DNA from: Galaxea fascicularis
Lineage: Eukaryota > Cnidaria > Anthozoa > Scleractinia > Euphylliidae
DNA length: 64,000 bases
Direction of reading: 5' to 3'
Assembly (NCBI GenBank): GCA_948470475.1
Contig: OX419346.1
Location: 6,375,184-6,439,183, forward strand
Of this stretch, positions 1 through 13,320 are shown piece after piece (position 1 is the stretch's first letter; every line of letters starts with the position of its first letter). The translations under genes were made by a program, and so were the position numbers. The notes below the pieces were generated by a model. It saw only the letters and a list, made by a program, of their open reading frames with translations. It was not told the origin of the DNA and made no database searches.

Positions 1-1
1 T

Positions 2-3000
2 ATAGTCTTCGCTGCTCCTGAGACAATTAAAGGCTTTACCAAAGGCCTTTTAGGTACCTGGAATAATGATCCACTGGATGACTTTTTGAGACCTGACGGC
101 ACAACACTCCATGCTAACGCCACCGGGAGAGAAATACACTATTTTTTTGGGCAACTCTGTAAGTAATGCAAGGCATGATCAGTCGCACTTTTGCATCGGC
201 TTGCCAGTTATAAACAAATAGTTACTCTTTCATTAGTCCATGTCAGTACAGCAGTTAGCTCATATAAGAAACGGACGTCATCATGCGTAGAAATAATTGG
301 GAAGACGGTGTAGTTGGAAAAAAGAGTATACAAATTGGTGTAGACCCCGTCAGCGTCTGAACCGGGCCTTAGGTTGGCCTAAATCGTTCGGTTCGTTCGG
401 GTCGGCCCAAAGTCATTACCAGAAATCTGAGTCATATTGCGTCTCGAATACCGCATGTCAATCAAATGAAACAAAAAGATCGCTTCCTGATGTTGTAAAG
501 AAATGTATGGGATCTAAAATAAAATCTCAGTTTTTGGCAGTTCAAATAAACTAAATTCTATGTGCCGACCTTTCGCTGATAAAAATAAAATAAAATCTCA
601 ATTTTTGGCAGTTCAAATAAACTAAATTCTATGTGCCTACCTTTCGCTAATAAAAATAAAATAAAATCTCAATTTTTGGCAGTTCAAATAAACTAAATTT
701 TATGTGCCGACGTTTCGCTGATAAATAATATGCAACTGCACTACGAAGCGAAGGTTTTTATTAAGCATTTCGTTCATTCTTCGAGCCGCCAAATAGCGTC
801 AAAATAACAAGGACTTACGCTTGCACTTGCTTTGTAATTTGATCAAAAAACCTTCACTTAACTCGTCTTCCAAGCTTCGAGCTGTCCGTGTCTTTCATGT
901 TTCCATCGGTGCCGACCCCTCAAAATTTTCCACAATAAAACAGAAGGCCGCCAATCGGCACCGAAAAGGAGGCATTTTCACGAATGGATGTAGCCTTGAT
1001 CAGGGCGCGCGAATGTCAAATCAAGTCAAATCCGAACTATTTCAATTCGGTTCTTTTACAATTTTTTTAGTTTTTTTTTTTTTCCATTTCGCACAATATT
1101 TATTACCTTCTGACACGAAGATGTGCACCTGAAACCTGTTTACGGCTGATTAACGAGGTTGGTTTAAACTTTTTGAGGAATTTTTGATAACAAATTAATT
1201 TTTGTACCTCCTAGGGAATGTTACGCAAAATACGTCCTTGTTTGTTTATGCTCCTGGAGAAGGCGCTGGAACATACTCAAATGCATCATTTGTGCCTATT
1301 TTCCTCGATGAAAACATAACTTTTGCAAGCGACGCCTTGAGGCAGGAAGCAGAGGCCGTTTGTCAAGGGGATGTCAACTGCTTGTTTGACATAGCCTCCA
1401 CTGGCGACACATCGGTGGGGAAGAGTACGAAACAGCTTGCTGTGCAGTTAGAAAAGGAATCTGAAGAATTACGTAAGTTAAAATGGATTAGTCAGTGAAT
1501 AAAACAAAACTCTCAGCATTGATATACGTTGAACTGATACACCCTTGCGAGTGTTAAGATATTTCACAGCGTGATTATCATAGAACTATTGCTATCTATA
1601 GCTTCTTCAACAGCGTCGCGCTATATCAACAAACGCCAAAACCACAGTTTTGCGTTGTTTGTCTACAGTTTTGAAACTCTCTTAAGCTTATCCTAACGTT
1701 CTGTTTATTTAAAAGTACTAAAGAACCAAATAGATAATTACAAATAGTAAGTACAAAACTTTTTTCTTACTTTACCTTTGGCGACGGTTTTTAGACAATT
1801 TCCCTCCAAGGATTCTCTCTGGACCTACCGAGATTAACGTGACTGTCAACACAACGGCCCGTGTAACTGTTACTGCAATGGATCCCAACAACGATTCTAT
1901 GGCATTCAGTGTTACTGGAAGTCTTCCCAACGGGGCTAAGACATTTACAAATGCATCTTCAATAGTGCTGACATGGAATGTATCCACCGACCTGGTAAAT
2001 ATACGACAAATATACGACAGACTGCATTTGGCGGTGCGTGTGCACTCTGATATCGCACGGATGACGTCAAAACTTAAGGATAAGAGCAAAAACGTACGCT
2101 TGAAGCCGCGGGCGAGTAGCGTCACTAATGGTAAGGAACTTAAAGAGCGGGCCAAGCTGTTGAGGGACGATCGGCAACCGGAAGTGAGGCGGCGTTTGTT
2201 CTTTTGTTTGCTTGTTTGTTTGTTTGTTTCTTGCTTACGCTCCTTAATATCATCACGTTTTGACGTCTCCCCCCCCCCCCCCCCCCCGTGTATTATCAGA
2301 GTACACACGCGGACAAAAAGAATCTAGATATCTGTTTTACAAATTGTTTGTGTTGCTTTGATTATTTGCTTTTTTTTTTTCTGCTTCTATACCGTAATCG
2401 TCAAGAGTAATCAAAACGCAAGATTTACGCCGTCTATTTACTTTTAGGGAGACTCATCTTACGGAGCTATGTTACAAAGAGTACCTAGCCTAACAAAACA
2501 GTTAACCAGTGTTTGCGCTAAATTAACAGAACAGAGAGCCTTGTATAAATTTATGTTTTGTTAACAATGTTTTAATGACGACTCCGAAACGTCGTGTTTG
2601 CTTATCTGTGTTTTAATAAATCATGAACTGATTCGTTTCTTACGCATTTGTTTATTTTTCATCCTTTTTTTTTTTTTTATTATACGTTTATGCTAAGTAA
2701 TTTTAACCTCGCTAGCAGTAGCAGCCAATGATAACGCTAATTTCCAATATTCAAGTAAACGAACTCCCTTTATTTCTTAAAAAAAAAAAGGTCGATGTGG
2801 AATTTGTGATTGTGGATGAATCCAACCAAGCTACTGTCCTTCGACCAGTTATAAACCTCTGCGCATGTCACAATCAAGGAAAGTGCCCACTTGTGGAGGA
2901 AAATGACGTAGATGGCAATGCTGGTAACAAGAGTGAAAGATTCAATATGTTACCTTGTGTGTGTCAAAATGGATATACTGGTGCATTTTGTGAAGCAGAT

Positions 3001-6000
3001 CTCGACGCATGCGAGGAAAATTCTCAGCCATGCTATCCGGGTGTCCAATGCAGTGATTTAAAACCTCCGGCTAACGAATCAGGCTTCGAATGTGGTCCTT
3101 GCCCGGCCGGCTTTACTGGCAATGGAATTGAGTGTACAGGTAAAGGAAGACAACGGCTTTGAATGAAATTGAATATAATTCTAGATAACTTCTCTTTATA
3201 CACTATCTATCCTAGGAGTGTTCTTCTTGTGTGTTTCTTTAGTAATAACATTTCTTGTGTTTCCCCCAGATATCGGCGGTTGATAAATTAACGCGTTCAC
3301 GATTTTTATCACACGACTTACTTAGACAGTCAGAGGGCCAATAACTAAAATCGACCAATAAGATTGCTCTATTGCCATCCGATATTCTCTAAGTATTGGA
3401 CCGGGTATTGTCCCAAATGATCCCGCGTTGTTCCCGCGTTGTCCTCAGTCGTGTAATAAATCCCTTATTAACCAAGCTTGCTCGGGACCGCACTGGGAGA
3501 ATATCGGCCCTCGGTCTTTTTTGTACGGACCTCGCTGCGCTCGGTCCATACTGTCAAGACCTCGGGCTGATATTCTCCCAGTACGGCCCTCGCGCTTGGT
3601 TAATAAGATATATGTATTACTCTGTCAATATTAAAAACTCGTTTAAAGTGTTTTCTAAAAACTTAATAAAGGTGACCAAGGATTTCCAAGAAGTACTTAT
3701 ATAAACGTGGTGTGATATATATTTTTTTCAAGATATTGATGAATGCTCAAGAAACAGAGGAGGATGTCAGCATAACTGTGTCAATACTCCTGGATCATTT
3801 TTGTGCAAGTGTAATCCCGGCTATTCTTTGAACGCAGACAAGAAGAGCTGTGATGGTGAGTGAGATTTGGAGCCACATTTTAAAGGGGTTTACATAATTA
3901 TTATGAAGACAGTTGCAGTGTAGCTTATATTTATTATGTTTGATCTTTAATGAAATTGCACTAATATCAATGGAACTTGGAAAAATATACAAAGTTACGA
4001 ACGCAGAAGTAAGACGTACGCGTACGGCTAGTAACAAATTGTCTGATATTATAATAATGCCCTAACGAAAAAGCCATTTTCGCCATAAAATTGTTCTGAC
4101 AAGTGCTTCTTTAGTCTGAGCTCGTTCTTAGATATTTATGTATACCTTCAAGGGTGTTATTCATGCCTTAAAACGTATTTTATTTTTATTATTGATAAAA
4201 ACCAAGAATAAGGCGGCTATATTCAATGCTATTTTCCATGGAAATTGCTGGATTCCTTAGCAAAGTACATTACTCACCTGTCCTTTATGTTTAATAGACA
4301 TTGATGAATGCTCGCCAGTGAGTGACTGTATGCAGATATGTGAAAATACAATTGGTGGATATAACTGTAAATGCCATGCAGACTTCAAAGTAAATAACAC
4401 TGACCCAAAAAGTTGCATACGTAAGTACTTTAATAATTCAATAAACTGTAGCACACACTCACTTGTGGCGATTGTAAGAGTATGTTCTAATCCGGAGGTC
4501 GTGGGTTCGATTCCCACCGAGGTCATAAGAATTTTTCTTTGCCTCGTGTGGTTCCCTGATACCCTTTACTAGGGCTAACGCCCAGTGGGTTTTTCATGGG
4601 TTTCTGTTAGCACTTTGATTGGTTCTTACTCATGATCTTTTAGAGGACAGACGCAGGAATGGTGTCATCACTCGAAACATTTTCCAACTGTTTTTCTAAA
4701 ATGGCGGACAGTTGTGAAAATTTATAGGACATTTTACAAGACTGGGTGGACGCAGAAGAAGAAAAATGGCTGTGGACAAAAAAAAAACACCTTTCTTTGC
4801 AAAACAAGATACACCAGGCTATGCAAATTAATTTTATCTCTAGCCCTCACATTCGTAATGATCGTCATTCCATCGTTCCAAACAAAAATGTTGAGGCAAG
4901 CGTTACGGCTATTTTCTAGAGCAGAATTCAACGTTTGGTAGGTTTATAATTTGAACATGAAACAAACAAGAAAAATTAAGTTCCTATTGGGAACTCTGAT
5001 TTATTTAGAAAATCCCGCAACCGAATCGCTGATTTACGAGATGTATTTGTGCCTTCGATAACTAAACATAACTTAAAATACGTATATCCAATTACAACAA
5101 CAATTTAATTTTAAGAACTCAAAGGGTTTAAAATCTCTGACGGTTCTGTGGAGAAAAAAAAAATAGCGTAAAAATAGCGTGACGTTCCATGAACGATTTG
5201 AATGAAAACGCTTTTTATTAGCAGGTACTAAAGTGAAATCCCATCTGGGCAAATGATTCGCACCAGCCTGTTTCTCGACAGTCCCGTAAACGTTTTCAAA
5301 AACTGCGATTCCCTTATTCTAAAGTTAGCCCTTTAGTATGATTTCAAGATACGAACTGAAAGGGCTAATTTTTTGCAAACTTTCATGTCTGGAGACGTCT
5401 TCAGATCAGATCAGATCAGAAGGAATTTATAGCACTGGAAATAAGCCCGAAAAGTTTCTGGGGTTTCGAGAAACGCACGCCAGGCACTTTGATGGAACAG
5501 AGGTACATCACAATTTTAAAAATGAAACATTAACATGTAAAGTTATCTATTTTCAGCCAAAGACCCATGTCAACAGAATTTAATTGGCTGCAAGCACATC
5601 TGCTTTTTGTCCGAGGGGAAGGAAAAGTGCTCCTGCAGGGCTGGATATGCCTTGCAAGAGGACGGAATAACCTGCACAGGTGTGTTCCCCACTTCGGTTA
5701 CTTCATCTTATCAAGCATATCTTTCACCCATATCTTTGCGGTTTGTAGCTCGGGAAATGAGTGTACGTTTAAGGCTGATACCAAACCTTAGTTAACCCTC
5801 TTTGACGTTCGTTCGCTTCTTGGCCCCTTTTATAACACTGTAGCGCTACGCTGACTGCGAAACAATTATTGACAGTCCTGGGGATCGACGTGTAACTATC
5901 ACCTACAAATTAGCGTGTACTAGTAAAAAAAAATAGTTGTATACATCATCAAATGCAGTGCTTGTCACAAACTATACATCGTTGAGAAGTGTAGACGCTG

Positions 6001-9000
6001 GGGGACAGATTTAGAGAACAGTTTCGTTCAACTAAAACAACAAACACAGACCTGCCAATGGGACACCATTTGGCATCACCTGGTCACTTTAATTGTGGTA
6101 TGCTTGTTTCTGTTTTCATTTCTGGCTTCCCGAGTATCTTAGACAGGGGCCGTTTTTGGGCCAAACCGGGCTTTGCATCCGCGAGGGCCTTAATGATGAG
6201 TTTAACTTGGCAAGATTTCCACACAACCCCATACATTAATCATGCCGGCATGTATTGCATAACTTAAACTCTTTAACTTTATTTGAACTTTTTTCATAAA
6301 CTCCCAAATCGGCGCGCATAAGTTACGCAACGCATCAGTTTTGAATCAGTTCTTTTTCAAAAAAAAAAAAAAAAAAGGTGACGCAAGGGTTTCTTCAGTT
6401 GCACTTTTCCACTGATGAAGAAGAAGCAACCTCGAAACGTCTGTATATTATTTTTGTTTTGCGCTCAAAATTTTACTTTAAACCGGAACAGAAAGCTCTC
6501 TATTTTTTTGCAACAGTTTGACGACTTGGTTTTGTAGTCCTGGGTTTGTTTGTTTTGACAAAGGGCAGACACAATGAACGTGTTTTTTTTTTTTTTGATC
6601 AGATATCGATGAGTGCACCTCCAATATGAACAAATGCAACCAGCGATGTACTAACACCATAGGAGGCTACGTATGCTCTTGCGTGCCTGGATTTGCTCTC
6701 GATAATAGTGGCTTCACTTGCAACGGTAAGTTGCTGCATTATTCTGTTATACATACTCAATTCCTTATTGTAACACAGCTGGTAAATTCGTGTAATCTAT
6801 TGCACGAGCGTGTTTCCTATTCATATGACAACTACATATGACCATTTATACATAGAAATAAGAATGCAATGCTCAGTAATAATTTGATATTTGCCTTTTT
6901 ATACACCCGATCGACTTGTGCAACAGACGTATTAATGCTTTTTTATAGATTTAGATGAGTGTTTGGAGTGGACATTTCAGTGTCAAGATGATTCCATGCA
7001 GTGTCAAAATACGTATGGCTCTTACAAATGTGGCTGCGAAGAAGGCTTGTATTGGAATGACATGTACAATAGATGTCAAGGTGAGATCAACGCGTGGGAA
7101 ATAGGCCATTTCCGAGTTCATGTCTGCCTCCTCTTCAAAGCGAATCTACGTGCGAAGTTTTTGTTATGAAAATTAGTTTTCATTCATATGTAAAGTAGAA
7201 CTAATTACCATCACAAAAACTTCGCACTTAGACTCGCTTTGAAGAGGAGGCAGACATGAACTCGGAAATGGCCTATTATTTAAGGTAAAATGGCCTATAC
7301 TTGGTCCATGATACCAAAGCAGTTCATCATTTACTGAAATTTGCCTTAAACCGTGGCCAATCCGGCTATATTTTAATAGCGGTGAAGAAGTATCATCCAA
7401 TGTTGTTTGATGTCTGGACAAAATTGTTTTTTGAAGCCTTGGCCAGACGGTTCAAACATGTTTGATCAAACAAACGCAAGATGTTATGGGCCACAAAACG
7501 CATATCTATGGATACGAGTTAATGAGATAGCACGGCACGCATTCTCGCGCATCACTTGTTTGCTATAGCTAGACTGGCTATTTAATACCAATTTTATAGC
7601 AATTTATAGTGTCTATCATATCTGAAACGTGTTTATTACGTAAAAGGACTTGACAAGGATGCAAAACCGCCACCACCTCCATCTGCTTCAGTCCCGCGGA
7701 CTCCATCCGACGAGGAAACCAGGCAATCAGTCAAGCTTCAAATACAGGGGCTGAATATCTCTCAGGTTGGAAGCAAATTTCTTTCATGCAAGGCTTTTTC
7801 TTCACATAGAGACAGAGTTGTCGTCATCGATTGGCAATGAAATTTATCTGACGCTGATCTTTACCCTCCAATCCGGTTAGAATTAGTAATAAAAGCGTTA
7901 TCACAGTATAACATAACAGCTGGTTCGGTATTCGAGAAAGCCAAAGTAAAGTACGAATTGAGCACTTTTCGATTTTAAACGAGGGGCTAACTGAACAATA
8001 CACCTAAGACTTGAAACAGTTGTTTTGCGTTTCTCTTTCAATACGCTGTCGTTTCCTTTCAGTGGAATCAACCAATGGAAGAAGAATTCAAGACGGCGAT
8101 TGCTACGGCTGCAACAAAGTATTGCTTAGAGTCTGATAACTGCAAATCGGCAAATACCAGGTGGGGCTCGAGCAGTGTTTAATTTGTAGCTTATTTGTTT
8201 TGTTTTTGTTTTTGTGTTTTTTTTGGTCTGGTTTCTTGCTTGTTGGCTCCCACGTTTCCCTCTTATTTCCAGTCCTCCTTTACGTTTTTCTTTCTTTCGA
8301 CCACCATCTCCCTCCTTCCATTCTTCTCTCTTTCTTTTTTTTTTTCATTCTTTGTTCTTCTCCCTTTGTTTTGTTCTACATCTATTTAACCGTTGATTTT
8401 CTTTTGAAAACACGTCTTTCGCTAGTTTGTTTCCAATAGTCTTTTTTTTTTTAACAACTCAGTATTGCATTTATAAGCATTTTATTATTAGTATTTTAGG
8501 GACCGAATTATTAAAACGTTCGGAAAATCTAACAATAATCTCGAAGTAAAGTTTGCAATAGCAAATCTATTCTACTGTTAAGGATTTTGTCGACTAATGA
8601 AAACTGAAAATCGTAGACATCCCCGATCGTCTCGGGAGCGTTTCTATTTTCCCGTCGCGTCCCAGATTTCTACGATGGCCGGCGATCATTCCCAACATTT
8701 GAAAACTCAAATTTGTACTGTTCGTGACGTCGGCGATAGTTTTGGGTCGTTACCAATCCTCTAAATTACTTAGTGGCTCCAGTCCGTCCCTCCCAAATAA
8801 AAATGGCGTCTGTTATCGAGGTCTGACGATTTTCCGATATCGGCAAAATCTGGGACGGATGGGAAACAGTGAAATCCCCGATCGTCAGGGATTTTTCCGA
8901 CATATGCAAACTAGGCTTAAACCTACCCACTTGCTAGCAAGCACTTTACCTAGGCACTGTGAGGGTCCGCGAGGTGACCTTACCAATTTGGTTCAGAGGT

Positions 9001-10380
9001 TACGGCCGATTCGGGACTCTGTGTTTGTGCATTCGCTGTGACGATACTGGCACCATGACAGTACACGTCCAGGTTAACGTGCGGGACTCTTAATTTTGAG
9101 ATGCATATATATTCATGGCTTTACCAGCTTTAGTGTATTCTTCCACAAAATAATGATATTCGTCCGCAAGCGGAAAATTGGTTCTCCAACGAACACATTT
9201 CTTCTTCTTCTTCTTTACCTTCCCATTTTTTTATACCATCCTTGTTATTATCATTTTTTCAGTCTTCGTCGCAGGAGAGCAGTGAACTACGTAATCTTTA
9301 CAGAAAATCAAGTCCACGTTTTGCCCGGCTACCCTAAACAACTCTCTCAGGATCCTCTTCTGGCAAGCTTAGCCTTTTACCTACAGTTTCCACCTGGATT
9401 TTCGAATGATGTCCTGAACAAACACGCCCTAGTTTCCATCGTTACAGGATCCTTGGCAGATATTTCGAGGTCCTTTAACGGAAATATCTCAACTGTGGAG
9501 ACTTTATTTGCTGAACCAACGCCTGTAACACTGGTGACTGAACCAACAGGCCCAACTGAGAAAGAGTCCTCTAATACTATGGTTTACGTAATTGTGGGAT
9601 CCATGGCTGGTGGACTGATATTGATTATTGTTGTCGCTGTTATTGCGCGGAAATGTAAAGCCCCAAAGAAAAGGTAAAACCAGAAAATGCCTTCGCAATT
9701 CAAAAAAAATAACTTTTAATTGGTGTGGGAAAACTGAATGAAACTTTATTGGGGATGAATACAGCTTTTAGCTGAGTTCTTTTTTTCTTCCACTACGGAG
9801 AATGGCACATCAAAAACATAAAAATCAAGTCACGATGCTTTTTATATTGAGATTTACTTTATTTAGTTAAGTCATACACAGAGGATTAAACTGGTTTCTT
9901 GAACAACAATAACAAAAGCAACACATTAGAATCCTGTTAATGTTGTTGCTTTTCTTTATTATTACTATTTCTTGGTTGCTTTTTTTTTTCATTATGTACT
10001 TATTATTAGTTTTAGTTTTATTGTATTTCTTTTTCTTAATACTACTTCTATTTACTACTCACTTACTTCTAATTATACTTCATAATACTACTTCTACCTA
10101 AAAACTGGCGTCAATATACATATCACCTCAACCTCGTTCCCAGGGTCTCTCATCTTACCGCTCCCTGGAGCGAACGAGAAGGGAACGAGGTTGATATCAC
10201 CTCTCTTAACCTAGAACGATTTTTTTACGTCGTTTCCCGTTTCTTACTATTTACAGATCCAACAGCGTTGGTTTCCTTGACAATGGAACTGCGAAAACGG
10301 AAATGAAAGCCTTAGGTGGATTTACTAATAAGGCTTATCGTAATGACTTGCAAGTCAACGATAATTACCCTCAAGAGTAA
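2..10380 (+). CDS. Membrane mucin-like protein (MUC4/SUSD2 type), 3' part
   Basis: Partial gene, 5' end outside the window. Exons: 2-158, 1215-1472, 1795-1994, 2791-3139, 3733-3855, 4298-4420, 5557-5679, 6603-6725, 6949-7080, 7647-7765, 8063-8160, 9263-9673, 10257-10380; phases join without a break (779 residues visible). The first exon holds the end of a VWD domain ([20 protein letters not shown]), as in MUC4, SUSD2 and coral mucin-like skeletal-matrix proteins. Next come an extracellular region, an Ig/cadherin-like segment, a cysteine-rich EGF-like exon, five EGF exons, a proline-rich linker and a membrane-proximal region. One transmembrane helix ([20 protein letters not shown], about 9583-9642) is followed by a basic stop-transfer stretch and a cytoplasmic tail of about 50 residues. 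It is therefore a type I surface protein, probably adhesive or protective. Family assignment is good; the exact orthologue and role are not known. Confidence 0.85.
516..728. repeat. Tandem repeat, three 71-base units
   Basis: Units start at 516, 587 and 658 with the shared start AAAATAAAATCTCA, and differ by only a few substitutions. It lies in the intron after the VWD exon. On the minus strand the last unit reads GCGAAACGTCGGCAC, which resembles the GAAACGTC motif at the ends of Penelope-like elements here; that link is an inference. Confidence 0.85.
3464..3607. mobile_element. Foldback MITE in mucin-gene intron
   Basis: Inverted arms begin CTTATTAACCAAG and end CTTGGTTAATAAG. The inner arms share a sequence containing GGGAGAATATC / GATATTCTCCC. 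It has no coding capacity. The structure fits a non-autonomous inverted-repeat element. Confidence 0.8.
4455..4680 (+). mobile_element. tRNA-derived SINE-like sequence
   Basis: Positions 4499-4520 contain a clear pol III B-box and T-arm-like stretch (GTGGGTTCGATTCCCACC). The upstream A-box half is poorly preserved and no acceptor stem closes, so it is not a functional tRNA. The unrelated 3' body fits a SINE. Boundaries are approximate. Confidence 0.45.
6400..6460 (+). mobile_element. Penelope-like element terminus (fragment)
   Basis: CTGATGAAG at 6412-6420 and CGAAACGTC at 6433-6441 match the spacing of the hammerhead-like core seen in the full Penelope-like element at 55547-58571. It follows a poly-A run and has no coding sequence beside it, so it is probably a truncated end. 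It lies in the intron before the fourth EGF exon. Confidence 0.4.
7101..7276. mobile_element. Foldback MITE with ATAGGCCATTTCCG ends
   Basis: Long near-perfect inverted repeat. The left arm runs ATAGGCCATTTCCGAGTTCA into TGTCTGCCTCCTCTTCAAAG; the right arm is its reverse complement, ending GGCCTAT, around a loop of about 20 bases. It lies only 20 bases after the splice donor of the fifth EGF exon. Confidence 0.85.
10129..10193. repeat. Short inverted repeat (CAACCTCGTTCCC)
   Basis: Arms CAACCTCGTTCCCAGGG and GGGAACGAGGTTG enclose a GC-richer centre. It sits in the last intron of the mucin-like gene. A related short element is at 35214-35285. Confidence 0.7.
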
Positions 10381-10856
10381 GATGTTTCAGGCTAAAACGC
10401 CTTTGCTATAGACAGTATAAACGTAGATTACGCACTGCGCACGTTGCGTGTTCGATGATCAATCCTAAAATCAGCGAGCGTTGACGTCATTAATAGCGAA
10501 TTTTCGCCTTTGTGGTCTCCATTCTTATTTTGCGTGTTATTTTTTATATTGCAGCAGGTATAGTAAGCAAGGTGATTAGATACAGTCTCAGCTAGTCTTT
10601 ATGCCCAAATGCACATACGACGATGTGACTTGTGGAAATTCCATGAGTTACAGTTAGACCCACGCAGTAGGATAACCCATACCAATTACGGTGCGTTTAT
10701 TAAGGCAATGATGACTAGCTGTCTTTGCCTTAACGTAATACCTAGGTGGCCGAATTTATATGTCAATCTAGAATAGCTAGGGAGTAATCGTGGGAGTAAT
10801 CGTGGGAGCTCGGAAGTGGTGTTAAAGTTAACACTTTGTAAATGTGCGGAAACGCA

Positions 10857-10862
10857 AATAAA
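10857..10862 (+). terminator. Candidate poly(A) signal of mucin-like gene
   Basis: This is the first AATAAA after the stop codon at 10378-10380, implying a 3' UTR of about 500 bases. Only the hexamer supports it. Confidence 0.35.
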
Positions 10863-13320
10863 GGTCCGTGTGTTCTTTATCAGAAAACGTTTCAACCTTC
10901 GTTGAATTTATGCTAAGTAAAGTAAGATCAAAAATGGACACAACGTTTCAGTGTTATAAAGCACTGTACAAGGAATAATTTACAGCGCAAGTGATGAAAA
11001 AAAACGGAAGTGTATGATTGAGAGACTGAGAAGGACACAGTTAAAGATTACTTTCCACAGTAAAAGTATGGGACACCTGTAAAAATGCATCTTGATGGCT
11101 AGTTGTAAGTCATTTTTTTTGTAGGGTGACTCGAAAAGACAAGTTATGAATTTTGTCTCCGGAAATAAAACTGACTCAACACAGATTTAACTGTAAGAAT
11201 ACTTGTTTAAAGTCATTAACAAGCCCATCGTTTTCTATATAGAATACTTGCAAGCAGCAGTCACATAATGCAGCCGTGGCTTGATACTGGAGACAATCCT
11301 TCCCTTTAGAGGTCAGCTTAACACTCTTTCTAGTCAAGCGTAAATCACGCGTAAAATAGTGCTCTCAAATAAAAGCTTTTATTTTTACAAGTAGTCACAG
11401 TTATGTGGCAAATTATACCTCATTTTAAAGGTTATTTAATAAGCTTCAAGGGAAAAAAAAATATATCGGCAGAGAAAAATCATACACTAGAAAATGAACG
11501 TAAACAACTGAGATCCGCGAAAAATTTCGCAAAAATCGTTTTAAAAGCGAATTTGGCCGATCAAGTTGCTCTCCGGGAATTTTTAACCAATTCTGAAAAA
11601 GTTTCGTTAGCATATGACCTTTACGTGCAGAAAATTTCACAAAGATCGATCAAATGACGAATTTTTGAGAATTTTTTCCGTAACGCAAGCTTGAAATCTG
11701 ATGCCTAAATCAATAGTATGGATCCAATTGCATATTTTGCGACCCGTTGCTAAGCAGTGATAATTCAATTTTCACATCTGTCGTCACAAACGAGTCCAAA
11801 CATTGCCAAAATATCGGTCCCAAAGGATAGAATATGATTTTCTACATCGAAATATATCGAAATATGAGCAAACAACAAGTTTTACAAGGAAAAAAAGCGA
11901 GCAAAACGAAGGAAAACAGCCACGAGCAACACGTGTTTGTCCTGTGTAAATATTTAACTGCAAACACGCATAAAATTATCTCTGACCTTTTCGTCGTTTT
12001 CTCGACGTTTCCTCGCTTTTATATGGCCTCGAAATGATATAGATGGCTTCGCTTATCCCTGGAAATGCTTTCAGTGTCCTTTTCTGGCTAAATTAGACCT
12101 TTAAAACCTTTTCCAAGCGAATTTTAGTTTTCGCCGACGGGAAACTACTGGCGGCCGAGCGCGAGCAGTCAAAAAATGCGAGCGGACGTGACTGTGACGT
12201 AGGCTTCTATTGTCCGATCCCGTTAAAACTTGGCCTCTGATTGGCTAATTATATAGACTTCCTTTGTGTGAAGTTTCAAGGCAACCGGATGTAACGCAAA
12301 TTTTCGGTGCCCATTTCCGCTATCGGTACAATTGTACCGATAGATCACGCGCGCGGCTGGGAAAGAGTTAAATTAACACCACTCCACGTTTTCGGTACAA
12401 ACATTGCATGTCTTAAGAGTAAAAACGTTTTCCCTGACTTTATAGGTGTGTGTTTCCTTAACTTAGAGTCTGAATTGTCATGCATAAACACAGCTTATAG
12501 CGTCATTTCCGGGTCGTGCGTTTAATTTATACTGTATCTGTTCCCAAAATCTGGCAAAATATATAACGCAAATTTAATTTTAAAATTGCAAAGGATTGGA
12601 GGAAGGATGGACAGGAAGGATGCGTTTTAAACGTACCTTTTTAAAAAAAAATGTTCGCAAAAGACGAACTGCAAACGTAAATGCTCTTCACACATTGTGC
12701 ACGACGCGATTAGCTAACAATGCGATTTTAAAGATTATTTCCATTCCGTATACTACGCACTTTCAATTCAAAAGTTTGTTTACGTTTTTGTTTTGATTCA
12801 TTTAAGACCTCAGAAATACTTAAATTTATTACATTTTCATGTCAACCGTCATAACTGACGCGAAGTTTTATGGTTCGTTCTTTCTGATATACTGCTATTC
12901 TCATTACTGAAGATCTCGAAATGCTCGGCGTTACCATGACGACAAAATGAAACTCGATAGGCACATGGCAAATGTATGCAGGAACGTTTTCCAGCAGATC
13001 GCTGTATTCAAGCGAATGAAAAAGATCGTTCCATTTGAAAGGTATATACCTTGCATCCACCATTCCGCACTTCAACTACTGTTCGGAGACATCTCATTTC
13101 TGCAATAAAAACACCACCGGAAAGCTACTGCCATCCGCTTTGTCTGTAATGAAAAACAAACGCCCTACTGTGAACTACTTAATAAAATGGGCTTACATCA
13201 CTTGTGAATCAACGCCACGCAAAAATAGTCTGCACGGTTTTCAAAGTTATAAACAGTGATGATGCATCAAAGAGAATGAACACAGTAATTACGGCCAAAG
13301 AGAAAACGACATTTTAAAGC

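Larger units (their letters stand above)
3733..7080 (+). other. Five single-exon EGF modules of the mucin-like gene
   Basis: Each module sits in its own phase 1-1 exon. The first four are exactly 123 bases (3733-3855, 4298-4420, 5557-5679, 6603-6725) and the fifth is 132 (6949-7080). Modules 1, 2, 4 and 5 start with the calcium-binding form D-I/L-DEC; module 3 starts PKDPC and lacks the acidic calcium-binding start. All keep six cysteines. Symmetrical exons allow exon duplication or skipping without a frame change. Confidence 0.88.

Noticed and set aside
1772..2308. 178-codon minus-strand open frame
   Set aside because: It is antisense to the mucin-gene exon at 1795-1994 and runs through a poly-G/C run; no domain.
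8161..8440. Overlapping open frames rich in Phe/Leu
   Set aside because: They translate a T-rich intron directly after the donor at 8161; low complexity, not a membrane protein.
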